A stretch of 64,000 bases of DNA from Gammaproteobacteria bacterium (GTDB taxonomy: Bacteria; Pseudomonadota; Gammaproteobacteria; Thiohalomonadales; Thiohalomonadaceae), in assembly GCA_003252455.1 (NCBI GenBank), contig QKED01000087.1, forward strand, positions 54,882-118,881, read 5' to 3'. Positions 8,116 through 16,228 of the stretch are shown in pieces; the stretch's first letter is position 1, and the number at the start of each line of letters is the position of its first letter. Both the position numbers and the translations under genes were made by a program. Under the pieces are notes generated by a model. It saw only the letters and a program-made list of their open reading frames with translations, was not told the DNA's origin and ran no database searches.

Positions 8116-9045
8116 TCATGACGGCACGGTGCTGCCGCGCTGGGCCATCTCCTGCGCCCCCTTTTGCAACAGGAAGTGGAGGAAACGCTCCGCCACCAGC
8201 GAGAGGCGTTTGCCCTGGGGGTAGATCACGTGCCAATGGCGGCGGATGGGCATGTGCGCCACATCCAGCACCGCCAGGCGCCCCACCTCCAGCTCCAACT
8301 TGAGGCTGATGTCGGAGAGGATGCCGATGCCGAGCCCGGCCATCACCCCCTGTTTGATCGCCTCGCCGCTACCCAGCTCCATGTAGGGGGTGAGATGCAC
8401 CCCATGCGCGCACATGTGCTGCTCCACCGCCTCGCGAATGCCCGAGCCCGGCTCGCGCGAGAGCAGCAGCTCCTCGGTGAGGCGCGCCAGGGGGATGTCG
8501 TGCACCTCGGTGAGTGGGTGGTCGGGGTGGGCGAAGAAGACCAGTCGGTCGTCGAGGAAGGGGTGCGCCTCCAGCCCCTCCACCTCGGGCAGGGTGCCGA
8601 CGATGTAGAGGTCGTCCTGATTGGCGGCCATGCGCTCCAGCACGCGCTCACGGTTGGTCACCTTGAGCTGCGGCACCACGCCGGGGTAGAGACGCAGGAA
8701 CTCGCCGAGGTAGGTGGGCAGAAAGTACTTGGCGGTGGTCACCACCGAGAGGTAGAGCGGCCCGGCCACCACCCCGGTCAGTTCGCCGAGTTGTTGGTCG
8801 AGGTCGCCGAGCTTGGCCAGGATCTCGCGACACCCCTCGCGCACCAGCTCACCCGCGTGGGTCAGATAGAGCCGCTTACCCACCGTCTCGAACAGCGGTA
8901 GGCCCACCAGCTCCTCGAAGCGCTTCACCTGGATCGACACCGCCGGCTGGGTCAGGTGCACCTCCTCGGCGGCGCGGGTGTAGTTGAGGTGGCGGGCGAC
9001 CGCCTCGAAGAGGCGCATCTGCTGCAAGGTGGCGTGGCGAAGCAT
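8116..9045 (-). CDS. cbbR: LysR-type regulator of the RuBisCO operon, CbbR
   Basis: A 309-residue LysR regulator. The N-terminal winged HTH (about 1-65) reads LRHATLQQMRLFEAVARHLN then TRAAEEVHLTQPAVSIQVKR, and the C-terminal effector-binding domain covers 90-300. The opening 'ATLRQLxxFEAVARHLxxTRAAEELHLTQPAVSxQ' pattern is that of CbbR. It is divergent from cbbL with a 142-bp intergenic region, the classic arrangement. CbbR activates cbb transcription in response to metabolites such as RuBP, NADPH or phosphoenolpyruvate in other bacteria; the effector here is not visible. Confidence 0.93.
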   Translation of the reverse strand: MLRHATLQQMRLFEAVARHLNYTRAAEEVHLTQPAVSIQVKRFEELVGLPLFETVGKRLYLTHAGELVREGCREILAKLGDLDQQLGELTGVVAGPLYLSVVTTAKYFLPTYLGEFLRLYPGVVPQLKVTNRERVLERMAANQDDLYIVGTLPEVEGLEAHPFLDDRLVFFAHPDHPLTEVHDIPLARLTEELLLSREPGSGIREAVEQHMCAHGVHLTPYMELGSGEAIKQGVMAGLGIGILSDISLKLELEVGRLAVLDVAHMPIRRHWHVIYPQGKRLSLVAERFLHFLLQKGAQEMAQRGSTVPS

Positions 9046-9187
9046 TTACGATCCTAAATCACTACCATGATTCTAATTAATTTCCGTTATATCACGCGAC
9101 GCCCTAGATTTCTCCTCACGGCGACGGGGCGGCAGACCAACCGGCCTCCCCCGCCCCTTCACCCATCCCCTAAGAGGAGAAGAGACC
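9046..9187. promoter_or_regulatory. cbbR-cbbL divergent control region
   Basis: A 142-bp intergenic region with a sharply AT-rich core (9050-9095) that includes a TAATTA palindromic centre and TTATAT, where a CbbR T-N11-A type operator and the two promoters are expected. I cannot define the exact operator. The cbbL Shine-Dalgarno AAGAGGAG is at 9171-9178. Confidence 0.6.
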
Positions 9188-10606
9188 ATGGCGAAGAACT
9201 ACCAAGCGGGCGTGAAAGAGTACCGCGAGACCTACTGGATGCCCGAATACACCCCCAAGGAGACCGACATCCTCGCCTGCTTCAAGGTCACCCCGCAGCC
9301 GGGCGTGCCGCGCGAAGAGGTGGCCGCCGCCGTGGCCGCCGAGTCCTCCACCGGCACCTGGACCACCGTCTGGACCGACCTGCTCACCGACCTCGACTAC
9401 TACAAGGGCCGCGCCTACGCCATCGAAGACGTGCCCGGTGACGACACCTGCTTCTACGCCTTCGTCGCCTACCCCATCGACCTGTTCGAAGAGGGCTCGG
9501 TGGTCAACGTCATGACCTCTCTGGTGGGTAACGTCTTCGGCTTCAAGGCGCTGCGCGCCCTGCGCCTCGAAGACATCCGCTTCCCGCTGGCCTACGTGAT
9601 GACCTGCAACGGGCCGCCCCAGGGCATCCAGGTGGAGCGCGACCTGCTCAACAAGTATGGCCGCCCGCTGCTCGGCTGCACCATCAAGCCCAAGCTCGGC
9701 CTCTCGGCCAAGAACTACGGTCGCGCCTGCTACGAGGGTCTGCGCGGTGGTCTCGACTTCACCAAGGACGACGAGAACGTCAACTCGCAGCCCTTCATGC
9801 GCTGGCGCCACCGCTTCGACTTCGTCATGGAGGCGATCCAGAAGGCCGAGGCCGAGACCGGCGAGCGCAAGGGCCACTACCTCAACGTCACCGCGCCGAC
9901 CGCCGACGAGATGATGAAGCGCGCCGAGTACGCCAAGGAGATCGGCGCCCCGATCATCATGCACGACTACCTCACCGGCGGTTGGGCGGCCAACACCCAG
10001 CTGGCGCGCTGGTGTCGCGACAACGGCATGCTGCTGCACATCCACCGCGCCATGCACGCCGTGCTCGACCGCAACCCCCACCACGGTATCCACTTCCGTG
10101 TGCTGACCAAGATCCTGCGCCTCTCCGGCGGCGACCACCTCCACTCCGGTACCGTGGTGGGCAAGCTCGAAGGTGACCGCGACGCCACCCTCGGCTGGAT
10201 CGACATCATGCGCGACAAGTTCATCAAGGAGGACCGCTCCCGCGGCATCTTCTTCGACCAGGATTGGGGCGCCATGCCCGGCGTGCTGCCGGTCGCCTCC
10301 GGTGGCATCCACGTCTGGCACATGCCCGCGCTGGTGAACATCTTCGGTGACGACTCCGTCCTCCAGTTCGGTGGCGGCACCCTCGGTCACCCCTGGGGCA
10401 ACGCCGCCGGTGCCGCCGCCAACCGCGTCGCCGTCGAGGCCTGCGTGCAGGCGCGCAACCAGGGCCGCGAGTTGGAGAAGGAGGGCAAGGAGATCCTCAC
10501 CGCCGCAGCCGCCCACAGCCCCGAACTGAAGATGGCGATGGAGACCTGGAAGGAGATCAAGTTCGAGTTCGACACCGTCGACAAGCTGGATGTTGCGCAT
10601 AAATAA
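9188..10606 (+). CDS. cbbL: Ribulose-1,5-bisphosphate carboxylase/oxygenase large subunit, form IA
   Basis: A 472-residue form I large subunit. The active-site segments are intact: [16 protein letters not shown] (catalytic Lys of KPK), [14 protein letters not shown] (the Lys carbamylated for Mg2+ binding, then Asp-Glu), [12 protein letters not shown], and [10 protein letters not shown]. The sequence closely follows the form IA enzymes of purple sulfur bacteria and thiobacilli (for example [19 protein letters not shown]). It catalyses CO2 fixation on RuBP in the Calvin-Benson-Bassham cycle, with O2 as a competing substrate that gives 2-phosphoglycolate. It is the first gene of the operon, under CbbR. 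No carboxysome shell genes follow in the window, which fits the cytosolic 'IAq' type linked to cbbQ. Confidence 0.98.
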   Translation: MAKNYQAGVKEYRETYWMPEYTPKETDILACFKVTPQPGVPREEVAAAVAAESSTGTWTTVWTDLLTDLDYYKGRAYAIEDVPGDDTCFYAFVAYPIDLFEEGSVVNVMTSLVGNVFGFKALRALRLEDIRFPLAYVMTCNGPPQGIQVERDLLNKYGRPLLGCTIKPKLGLSAKNYGRACYEGLRGGLDFTKDDENVNSQPFMRWRHRFDFVMEAIQKAEAETGERKGHYLNVTAPTADEMMKRAEYAKEIGAPIIMHDYLTGGWAANTQLARWCRDNGMLLHIHRAMHAVLDRNPHHGIHFRVLTKILRLSGGDHLHSGTVVGKLEGDRDATLGWIDIMRDKFIKEDRSRGIFFDQDWGAMPGVLPVASGGIHVWHMPALVNIFGDDSVLQFGGGTLGHPWGNAAGAAANRVAVEACVQARNQGRELEKEGKEILTAAAAHSPELKMAMETWKEIKFEFDTVDKLDVAHK

Positions 10607-10611
10607 GTGCG

Positions 10612-10745
10612 CCACAGAGGCACGGAGGAGACAGAGATCCCCTCTGCATCCCAGATAGGCGCCTCCGCCACTCACCGACAGCACACGCCACGGCGCGCAC
10701 ATTGGAACAACACGTAATCACTCCGTGTCCTCCGTGCCTCCGTGG
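10612..10745. repeat. Imperfect inverted repeat in the cbbL-cbbS spacer
   Basis: Arms of 25 nt at 10612-10636 (starts CCACAGAGGCACGGAGGA) and 10721-10745 (ends CTCCGTGCCTCCGTGG) match at 22 of 25 positions. They enclose 84 nt, so the whole 167-nt cbbL-cbbS gap could fold as a long stem-loop in the mRNA. The arms resemble the dispersed 'CCACGGAGRCACGGAG' repeat seen in many bacterial genomes. Confidence 0.8.
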
Positions 10746-10773
10746 CCAATCCCCCGAATCGAGGATTAGACCC

Positions 10774-11133
10774 ATGAGCAACATGCAAGACTACCAATCC
10801 AGCCTGAGCGACACCTCCAGCCGCAAGTTCGAGACCTTCTCCTACCTGCCGGAGATGACCCCGGAGCAGATCCGCACCCAGATCGAGTACATCGTCAGCA
10901 AGGGCTGGAACCCCGGCATCGAGCACACCGAGCCGGAGAACGCCAACAGCCACTACTGGTACATGTGGAAGCTGCCGATGTTCGGCGAGACCGACGTCGA
11001 CGCCATCCTCGGCGAGTGCGAGGCGTGCCACAAGGCGCACCCGAACAACCACGTACGCCTCCTCGGCTTCGACAACTACGCCCAGTCCGCTGGCGCCTCG
11101 ATGGTCATCTACCGCGGCGAGATCAAGTACTGA
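10774..11133 (+). CDS. cbbS: RuBisCO small subunit, form IA
   Basis: A 119-residue small subunit starting [20 protein letters not shown], with the family blocks [32 protein letters not shown] and [12 protein letters not shown]. Small subunits cap the L8 core of the L8S8 holoenzyme. Start 10774 has GAGG nine bases upstream and matches family length; the frame is open further upstream but that adds only spacer-encoded residues. It lies 167 bp after cbbL and is followed by a strong terminator. Confidence 0.97.
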   Translation: MSNMQDYQSSLSDTSSRKFETFSYLPEMTPEQIRTQIEYIVSKGWNPGIEHTEPENANSHYWYMWKLPMFGETDVDAILGECEACHKAHPNNHVRLLGFDNYAQSAGASMVIYRGEIKY

Positions 11134-11159
11134 GCCAAGCCTGACCAGATACCCCATTG

Positions 11160-11192
11160 CCTGCGGTGGCTCGCCGCCGCAGGGCCTTTTTT
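11160..11192 (+). terminator. Intrinsic terminator after cbbS
   Basis: CCTGCGGTGGC pairs with GCCGCCGCAGG (11 bp with one G-U and a tight loop), followed by GCC and six T (11187-11192). It lies 26 bp after the cbbS stop, which should limit expression of the downstream small gene, cbbQ and cbbO relative to cbbLS. Confidence 0.85.
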
Positions 11193-11216
11193 CCAACCAT
11201 TTTGAGTGACCCGACC

Positions 11217-11528
11217 ATGTCCCGACCCACCAGCTACATCGGCATCCACGACGACCTCTACGGCGGCATGACCAGCATCGGCAAGATCATCCGCGATGCC
11301 TGGGTCTTCGGCATCCTGCCCGAGGAGGAGAGCTGCAAGGGTTGGCAGCTCGGCGGCATCGAGAACCTCATCGACCAGGTCAACCACGAGTGGGACAAGT
11401 ACGGCTGCCTCGTCAGTCGCCTGCCCGAGGGTCTGCGCGAACGCCACCAGAGCATCCACGACGAGGCCTTTCGTCGCGCCAAAGAGGCGGGCTGGCGCGG
11501 TGAATTCGAGACCGACGATGAGCAGTAG
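11217..11528 (+). CDS. Small conserved-looking protein between cbbS and cbbQ
   Basis: A 103-residue soluble protein, MSRPTSYIGIHDDLYGGMTS, rich in acidic and aromatic residues, with two Cys (about residues 41 and 64) and no signal peptide or membrane segment. I do not recognise a named family. Start 11217 is chosen because the preceding in-frame codons run back through the cbbS terminator; there is no strong Shine-Dalgarno. It sits between the cbbS terminator and cbbQ in the same direction, so a RuBisCO-related role (assembly, activase adaptor) is suggested by context alone. The codon usage resembles that of its neighbours, which supports a real gene. Confidence 0.7.
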   Translation: MSRPTSYIGIHDDLYGGMTSIGKIIRDAWVFGILPEEESCKGWQLGGIENLIDQVNHEWDKYGCLVSRLPEGLRERHQSIHDEAFRRAKEAGWRGEFETDDEQ

Positions 11529-11546
11529 CCTCCACCCAATAACCAC

Positions 11547-11608
11547 GGAGGTCGAGGCTTTAGCCGGTCTGTCCCCCAGCGCACAGACCGGCTAAAGCCT
11601 CGACCTCC
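11547..11608. repeat. Perfect 26-bp inverted repeat upstream of cbbQ
   Basis: Arms at 11547-11572 and 11583-11608 are exact complements over 26 bp around a 10-nt loop. The left arm ends GCCGGTCTGT and the right begins ACAGACCGGC, sharing the ACAGACC/GGTCTGT core of the repeat arrays around cbbO. No T-tract follows. It could be a mobile palindrome, an mRNA processing or stabilising element, or a cruciform. Confidence 0.9.
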
Positions 11609-11680
11609 GCCCTTATCGACGCGAACCGGAAAAAGGCACCACACACGCAAGTGTGGCCAGAACAAGAGTGAGGACCCGCC

Positions 11681-12490
11681 ATGTCAGCCATCGATATCAA
11701 CCAGTACAAGATCGCACAAGAGCCCTACTACGAGGCCGTCGGCAGTGAGATCGACCTCTACGAGGCCGCCTATCAGGTGCGCATGCCGATGATGCTCAAG
11801 GGCCCCACCGGCTGCGGCAAGTCGCGCTTCGTCGAGTACATGGCCTGGCGCCTGGGCAAGCCGCTCATCACCGTCGCCTGTAACGAGGACATGACCGCCT
11901 CCGATCTGGTCGGGCGCTTCCTGCTCGACAAGGACGGCACCAAGTGGCAAGACGGCCCGCTCACCACCGCCGCGCGTCTCGGCGCCATCTGCTACCTCGA
12001 CGAGGTGGTGGAGGCGCGCCAAGACACCACCGTGGTGATCCACCCGCTCACCGACCACCGCCGCACCCTGCCGCTCGACAAGAAGGGCGAACTGGTCGCC
12101 GCGCACCCCGACTTCCAGCTGGTGATCTCCTACAACCCCGGCTACCAGAGCCTGATGAAGGACCTCAAGCAGTCCACCAAACAGCGCTTCGGCGGCCTCG
12201 ACTTCGACTACCCCGAGGCGGCCAAAGAGACCGCCATCGTCGCCAAAGAGTCGGGCGTCGACCTGGAGACCGCAGGCAAGCTGGTGCAGATCGCCCACCG
12301 TGCGCGCAACCTCAAGGGCCACGGTTTGGACGAGGGCATATCCACCCGTCTGCTGGTCTACTCCGGCCAGCTCATCGCCAAGGGGGTCTCGCCCACCGCC
12401 GCCTGTAGCATGACCATGGTCACCCCGCTCACCGACGACCCGGACATGCGCGACACCCTCGACGCCGCCGTGCAGACCTTCTTCGGCTGA
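11681..12490 (+). CDS. cbbQ: CbbQ, MoxR-type AAA+ subunit of the RuBisCO activase
   Basis: A 269-residue AAA+ ATPase of the MoxR/NorQ/CbbQ group. Walker A is GPTGCGKS (residues 41-48) and Walker B is [10 protein letters not shown] (about 105-114). Other marks are the sensor-region [10 protein letters not shown] and the C-terminal lid (about 190-269) with [11 protein letters not shown]. With CbbO it forms a hexamer-plus-adaptor motor that removes inhibitory sugar phosphates from RuBisCO active sites, as established for CbbQO from chemoautotrophs. It is separated from cbbO by a palindromic repeat array, so coupling between the two is not by overlap. Confidence 0.95.
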   Translation: MSAIDINQYKIAQEPYYEAVGSEIDLYEAAYQVRMPMMLKGPTGCGKSRFVEYMAWRLGKPLITVACNEDMTASDLVGRFLLDKDGTKWQDGPLTTAARLGAICYLDEVVEARQDTTVVIHPLTDHRRTLPLDKKGELVAAHPDFQLVISYNPGYQSLMKDLKQSTKQRFGGLDFDYPEAAKETAIVAKESGVDLETAGKLVQIAHRARNLKGHGLDEGISTRLLVYSGQLIAKGVSPTAACSMTMVTPLTDDPDMRDTLDAAVQTFFG

Positions 12491-12491
12491 G

Positions 12492-12869
12492 TTGGAGTAC
12501 AGACCTCGGTCTGTACGGACCAGCGAGAGACGTACAGAGTGAACTCTGTACTCCACACCGGCACCCTGGAGTACAGACCTCGGTCTGTACGGTTCAGCGA
12601 GAGACGCACAGAGTGAACTCTGTACTCCAATCCGACGCCCTGGAGTACAGACCTAGGTCTGTGCGGACCAGCGAGAGACGCACAGAGTGAACTCTGTACT
12701 CCAATCCGACGCCTTGGAACACAGGCCTCGGCCTGTACGAGTCGGCGGGAGACGCACAGAGTGAACTCTGTACTCCAAACCGGCACCTTGGAGTACAGGC
12801 CTCGGCCTGTACGAACCGGCGGGAGACGTACAGACCGAGGTCTGTACTCCAATCCATTCTGTACTCCAT
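12492..12869. repeat. Array of five nested palindromic repeats between cbbQ and cbbO
   Basis: Units lie at 12492-12555, 12567-12630, 12641-12704, 12714-12778 and 12788-12852, a period of 74-75 bp. A half unit (TCTGTACTCCA) follows at about 12858-12868. Each unit starts TTGGAGTACAG and ends CTGTACTCCAA, so the whole unit is a palindrome. Inside lie two small hairpins, ACAGACCTCGGTCTGT and ACAGAGTGAACTCTGT, joined by about 14 nt. Unit 5 differs: its right hairpin is ACAGACCGAGGTCTGT. The gap to cbbO carries only its Shine-Dalgarno (AGGGGTGAG). Confidence 0.95.
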
Positions 12870-12884
12870 CCCTAGGGGTGAGTT

Positions 12885-15227
12885 ATGGCGATTAAACTCG
12901 AAGATTACGAAGAACAGCTGGAGGGGATCGCCCCAGAGATCCGCGATGTGCTCGAAGGCACCTTCGCCGAGGCGGCCCATGTGATGTCTCCGCCCGCGCT
13001 CGAAACCTACCTCGATGGCGCCCGCGCCCTCTCCCGCCTCGGGCGCGGCAAGGGGCTGGTGATCACCTATCTGCAAGACATGCCCCTGGTGGCCAAGGAG
13101 TGTGGCGACGAGATCATCGGCGACTGCCTCACCGCGGCGATGAAGCTCTCCTCCATGACCTCCGGCGAGGTGATCTCCCTGCTGTTCAACAGCCTGCCCA
13201 CCGCCTCGCGCCGCTTGGGCGACGCCGAGCTGATCCGTGGCTACCTGACGCTGATCCACCAGCTCGCCGGGACCGCCGCGCGCGGCCTGCGCCCGATGCT
13301 CAACAACATCGACGAGCTGCTCTCCAAGCTCACCCTGAGCGGCCTGCGCCGCTGGGCCAACTTCGGCGCCCAGGCGCACCGGCGCGACTTCGACGCCCTG
13401 GTCGCCTACTTCAGCCTGCAATCCAAGGACAGTCTGGCGGTGTTCCAGAAGGAGCGGCGCGGCACCCTGTTCATCGACACCCAGCGCAAGCTCAACTTCT
13501 ACCTGCGCGCGCTCTGGGGGCGCGACTTCTTCCTGCGCCCCACCGGCGCCGACTACACCGATTTTCGCCCCTACATCGAGCAGCGCATCCTGCACATGCC
13601 GGATGCGGTGGACGCGATCGGCGCGGTGCCGGGGCTGGAGCTCTACCGCGCCACCGCCGCGCACATGGCCGCACACCTGGTCTACACCCGCCAGCGCATC
13701 AGCGCCGAGCAGCTGAGCCCGGCGCAGATGTTCTTCATCGCCTTTGTCGAAGACGCACGCATCGAGTACAGGGCGATTCAGGAGTTCCCCGGTCTGAAGA
13801 AGCTGTGGCGTTCCCTGCTCGACCTCGACTACGCCGAGGCCCCCGAGCACCCGACTATGCGCGTGCTGGAGCAGACCGCACTGATGCTGCTCGATGGCAC
13901 GGTGCGCTGCGACGACGCCGAGCTGAACGCCATCACCGACCGCTTCCACGCCGAGATCGCCGAGCAGGTGGAGAACAACCACTTCAGCTGGAACCTCGGC
14001 ATGGATCTCTTCAACCTCTTCTCCGCCAGACGCGAGGTGCCGAGCCTGCGCATCCTGGAGCGCATCCGCATTCCGTATCGCGACGACAACCGCTTCGTCT
14101 GGGCCTTCGAGGAGTTCGACTGGGAGAGCGGCGCTGCCGAGTACCTGCCCGCCAGCCAGCGTCAGCTGCGGCGCATGGTCAACGTGATGGAGATGGCCAA
14201 CGAGGTCGACTGCGAACTGGCCGGTGACGACGCCCAGGAGATCTGGACCCTGCCCACCGAGATGTTCCCCTACGAGGACGACCTGGAGAACACCGAATCC
14301 TTCAACGGTATGTGGGGTAAGGAGCCGGTCTCCGACCCCTTCCACTACCCGGAGTGGGACTACCAGGTGCAGCTGCACCGCCCCGACTGGGCCACGGTCT
14401 ACGAGCGCCGCCAGCCCAAGGGCGACCCAAAGCTTATCCACGACATCCTCACCGAGCATCGCCCCATCGCCCACCGCATCAAGCAGATCATCGACCTGCT
14501 GACACCGGAGGGGGTGCAGCGCATGCGCAACCTGGAGGATGGCGACGAGATCGACATCAATGCGGCGGTGGACGCCATGGTCTCGATCCGCATGGGCGAG
14601 CAGCCCAACCCGCGCATCACCATGCGCAACGTGCTCAAGAGCCGCGACCTCGCCGTGGTGGTGTTGATGGACCTCTCCGAGTCGACCAACGAGACCCTCG
14701 GCGGCTCGGAGAAGAGCGTGCTGGAGCTGACCCGCGAGGCGGCCACCCTGGTGGCCACGGCGATCAACGGCATCGGCGACCCCTTCGCCCTGCACGGCTT
14801 CGCCTCCGACGGGCGCCACGACGTGCAGTACTACCGCTTCAAGGACTTCAACCAGCACTTCGACGACGAGGCCAAGTCGCGCCTGGCCGGGATGAAGGGG
14901 GGCCTCTCCACGCGCATGGGTGCCGCCATGCGCCACGCAGCGCACCACCTGCTCAAGCAACCGGAGCGGCGCAAGCTGCTACTCATCGTCACCGACGGCG
15001 AACCGGCGGACATCGACGAGCGCGACCCGCAGCACCTGCGCCACGACACCAAGAAGGCGGTGGAGGAGCTGCACACCCAGGGTGTGCTGAGCTACTGCCT
15101 GACCCTAGACCCGCAGGCCGACAACTACGTGAAGCGCATCTTCGGTGCCAACAACTACACCATCATCGACCACGTCGACCGCCTGCCGGAGAAGCTACCG
15201 ACGCTCTTCGCCAGCCTGACCAAGTAG
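12885..15227 (+). CDS. cbbO: CbbO, VWA-domain adaptor subunit of the RuBisCO activase
   Basis: A 780-residue protein with an N-terminal helical CbbO/NorD-like region and a C-terminal von Willebrand A domain (about 585-775). The MIDAS metal motif DLSES is at 596-600, with a Thr in LSTRMG and an Asp in VTDGEPAD completing it. CbbO binds the CbbQ hexamer and uses the MIDAS site to dock on an acidic residue of RuBisCO, so that ATP hydrolysis remodels inhibited active sites. Start ATG 12885 has AGGGGTGAG just upstream. It is flanked on both sides by palindromic repeat arrays of one family. The coding sequence is intact and of the expected length. Confidence 0.95.
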   Translation: MAIKLEDYEEQLEGIAPEIRDVLEGTFAEAAHVMSPPALETYLDGARALSRLGRGKGLVITYLQDMPLVAKECGDEIIGDCLTAAMKLSSMTSGEVISLLFNSLPTASRRLGDAELIRGYLTLIHQLAGTAARGLRPMLNNIDELLSKLTLSGLRRWANFGAQAHRRDFDALVAYFSLQSKDSLAVFQKERRGTLFIDTQRKLNFYLRALWGRDFFLRPTGADYTDFRPYIEQRILHMPDAVDAIGAVPGLELYRATAAHMAAHLVYTRQRISAEQLSPAQMFFIAFVEDARIEYRAIQEFPGLKKLWRSLLDLDYAEAPEHPTMRVLEQTALMLLDGTVRCDDAELNAITDRFHAEIAEQVENNHFSWNLGMDLFNLFSARREVPSLRILERIRIPYRDDNRFVWAFEEFDWESGAAEYLPASQRQLRRMVNVMEMANEVDCELAGDDAQEIWTLPTEMFPYEDDLENTESFNGMWGKEPVSDPFHYPEWDYQVQLHRPDWATVYERRQPKGDPKLIHDILTEHRPIAHRIKQIIDLLTPEGVQRMRNLEDGDEIDINAAVDAMVSIRMGEQPNPRITMRNVLKSRDLAVVVLMDLSESTNETLGGSEKSVLELTREAATLVATAINGIGDPFALHGFASDGRHDVQYYRFKDFNQHFDDEAKSRLAGMKGGLSTRMGAAMRHAAHHLLKQPERRKLLLIVTDGEPADIDERDPQHLRHDTKKAVEELHTQGVLSYCLTLDPQADNYVKRIFGANNYTIIDHVDRLPEKLPTLFASLTK

Positions 15228-15231
15228 CGCT

Positions 15232-15788
15232 TGGAGTACAGACCTCGGTCTGTACGTATCAGCACAAGGGATGAGCAGACTGCTGCCGCCAGCAGCGAAC
15301 CGGATGGACGTACAGAGTGAACTCTGTACTCCAAACCACGCTCTTTGGAGTACAGGCCTCGGCCTGTACGTATCAGCACAAGGGATGAGCAGGCGACTAC
15401 CTGCCAGCGGCGAACCGGATAGACGTACAGAGTGAACTCTGTACTCCAATCCAACGACCTTGGAGTACATGCCTCGGTCTGTACGTATCAGCAACAGTGG
15501 AGCGTAGGCGGCTATCCACCAGCGTCAAACCGGATAGACGTACAGAGTGAACTCTGCACTCCAAACCACGCACCTTGGAGTACAGACCTCGGCCTGTACG
15601 TACCAACGCTAGACGTACAGAGTGAACTCTGTACTCCAAACCATGCACCTTGGAGTACAGGCCTCGGCCTGTACGTACCAACGCTAGACGTACAGAGTGA
15701 ACTCTGTACTCCAAACCACGCACCTTGGAATACAGACCTCGGTCTGTACGTACCAACGCTGACGTACAGAGTGAACTCTGTACTCCAA
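15232..15788. repeat. Array of six nested palindromic repeats downstream of cbbO
   Basis: The family is the same as upstream of cbbO. Units are 15232-15334, 15345-15449, 15460-15564 (long form, 103-105 bp), then 15575-15639, 15650-15714 and 15725-15788 (short form, 64-65 bp). The ends (TTGGAGTACAG ... CTGTACTCCAA) and the two internal hairpins are kept. In the long units the central linker carries an extra 40 bp or so (AAGGGATGAGCAG ... CGAACCGGAT in units 1-2), so the short and long forms differ by an internal insertion or deletion. The array begins 4 bp after the cbbO stop and ends 15 bp before the next gene. Confidence 0.95.
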
Positions 15789-15803
15789 AGAGGATCGCGG
15801 CCC

Positions 15804-16199
15804 ATGTATCAGCGCCACAACGAGGTCCCCATCTACGCCACGCGCGACAGCCGGGTGGAGGCCGACCAGTACAACCACGTGGCCAGCGCGCTGCACCAGC
15901 ACAAAGAGCTGCGTCTGCCCCTGCCGGGGCTGCGCAATCTGGCGTTGATCTTGCAGCGTGATGCCTGGGTGGTGGTGGATGCCTCACTGGAGGACCTGCC
16001 GGTCCTCGCCTGGTGCGATTTCCAACATGTGCGTAGCCAACTGCACCAACCGGTGCCCTGTCGTCTGCGCTACTACCACGCCCACGCCGGCATGCTGCTC
16101 AAGCGCGTGCTGGAGGCGATGGTCCTGCTCCTCGACGAGCGCAAGACGCTCCCCGAGGGTGGGGCCCGGGTGGTGCCCTTCAAGGCGACGCACGAGTAG
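15804..16199 (+). CDS. Hypothetical 131-residue protein downstream of cbbO
   Basis: A soluble protein of 131 residues (MYQRHNEVPIYATRDSRVEA) without signal peptide or membrane segment. A middle region LALILQRDAWVVVDASLEDL suggests an alpha/beta fold, and the C-terminus has a helix MLLKRVLEAMVLLLDERK. I recognise no family. An AGAGG lies about 10 bases before the ATG. The frame is open upstream through the repeat array, but that part only translates palindromes and is excluded. The next gene starts 29 bp later in the same direction, so the two are probably one transcript. Its position after cbbO hints at, but does not prove, a carbon-fixation link. Confidence 0.65.
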   Translation: MYQRHNEVPIYATRDSRVEADQYNHVASALHQHKELRLPLPGLRNLALILQRDAWVVVDASLEDLPVLAWCDFQHVRSQLHQPVPCRLRYYHAHAGMLLKRVLEAMVLLLDERKTLPEGGARVVPFKATHE

Positions 16200-16228
16200 C
16201 CGTCGCCAGAGCCGCAGGAGATGCCGTC

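Noticed and set aside
12492..12869. Regularly spaced repeats that look at first like a CRISPR array
   Set aside because: Units are about 64 bp and separated by only about 10 bp of near-constant sequence; there are no variable spacers and no cas genes. These are palindromic intergenic repeats.
12594..14960. 788-codon open frame antisense to cbbO
   Set aside because: High-GC third-position bias leaves long antisense frames open; the plus-strand frame encodes the recognisable CbbO protein. The same applies to the antisense frame over cbbL (9170-10702).
15432..15803. N-terminal extension of the 131-residue protein through the repeat array
   Set aside because: The extension encodes only repeat-derived peptides, while an AGAGG sits correctly before the ATG at 15804.
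15397..15987. Minus-strand open frame with repeats such as EYRVHSVRLALVRTGRGLYS, as if a tandem-repeat protein
   Set aside because: It is only the translation of the DNA palindrome array plus antisense of the next gene; the unit length happens to keep the frame open. No Shine-Dalgarno or plausible start.
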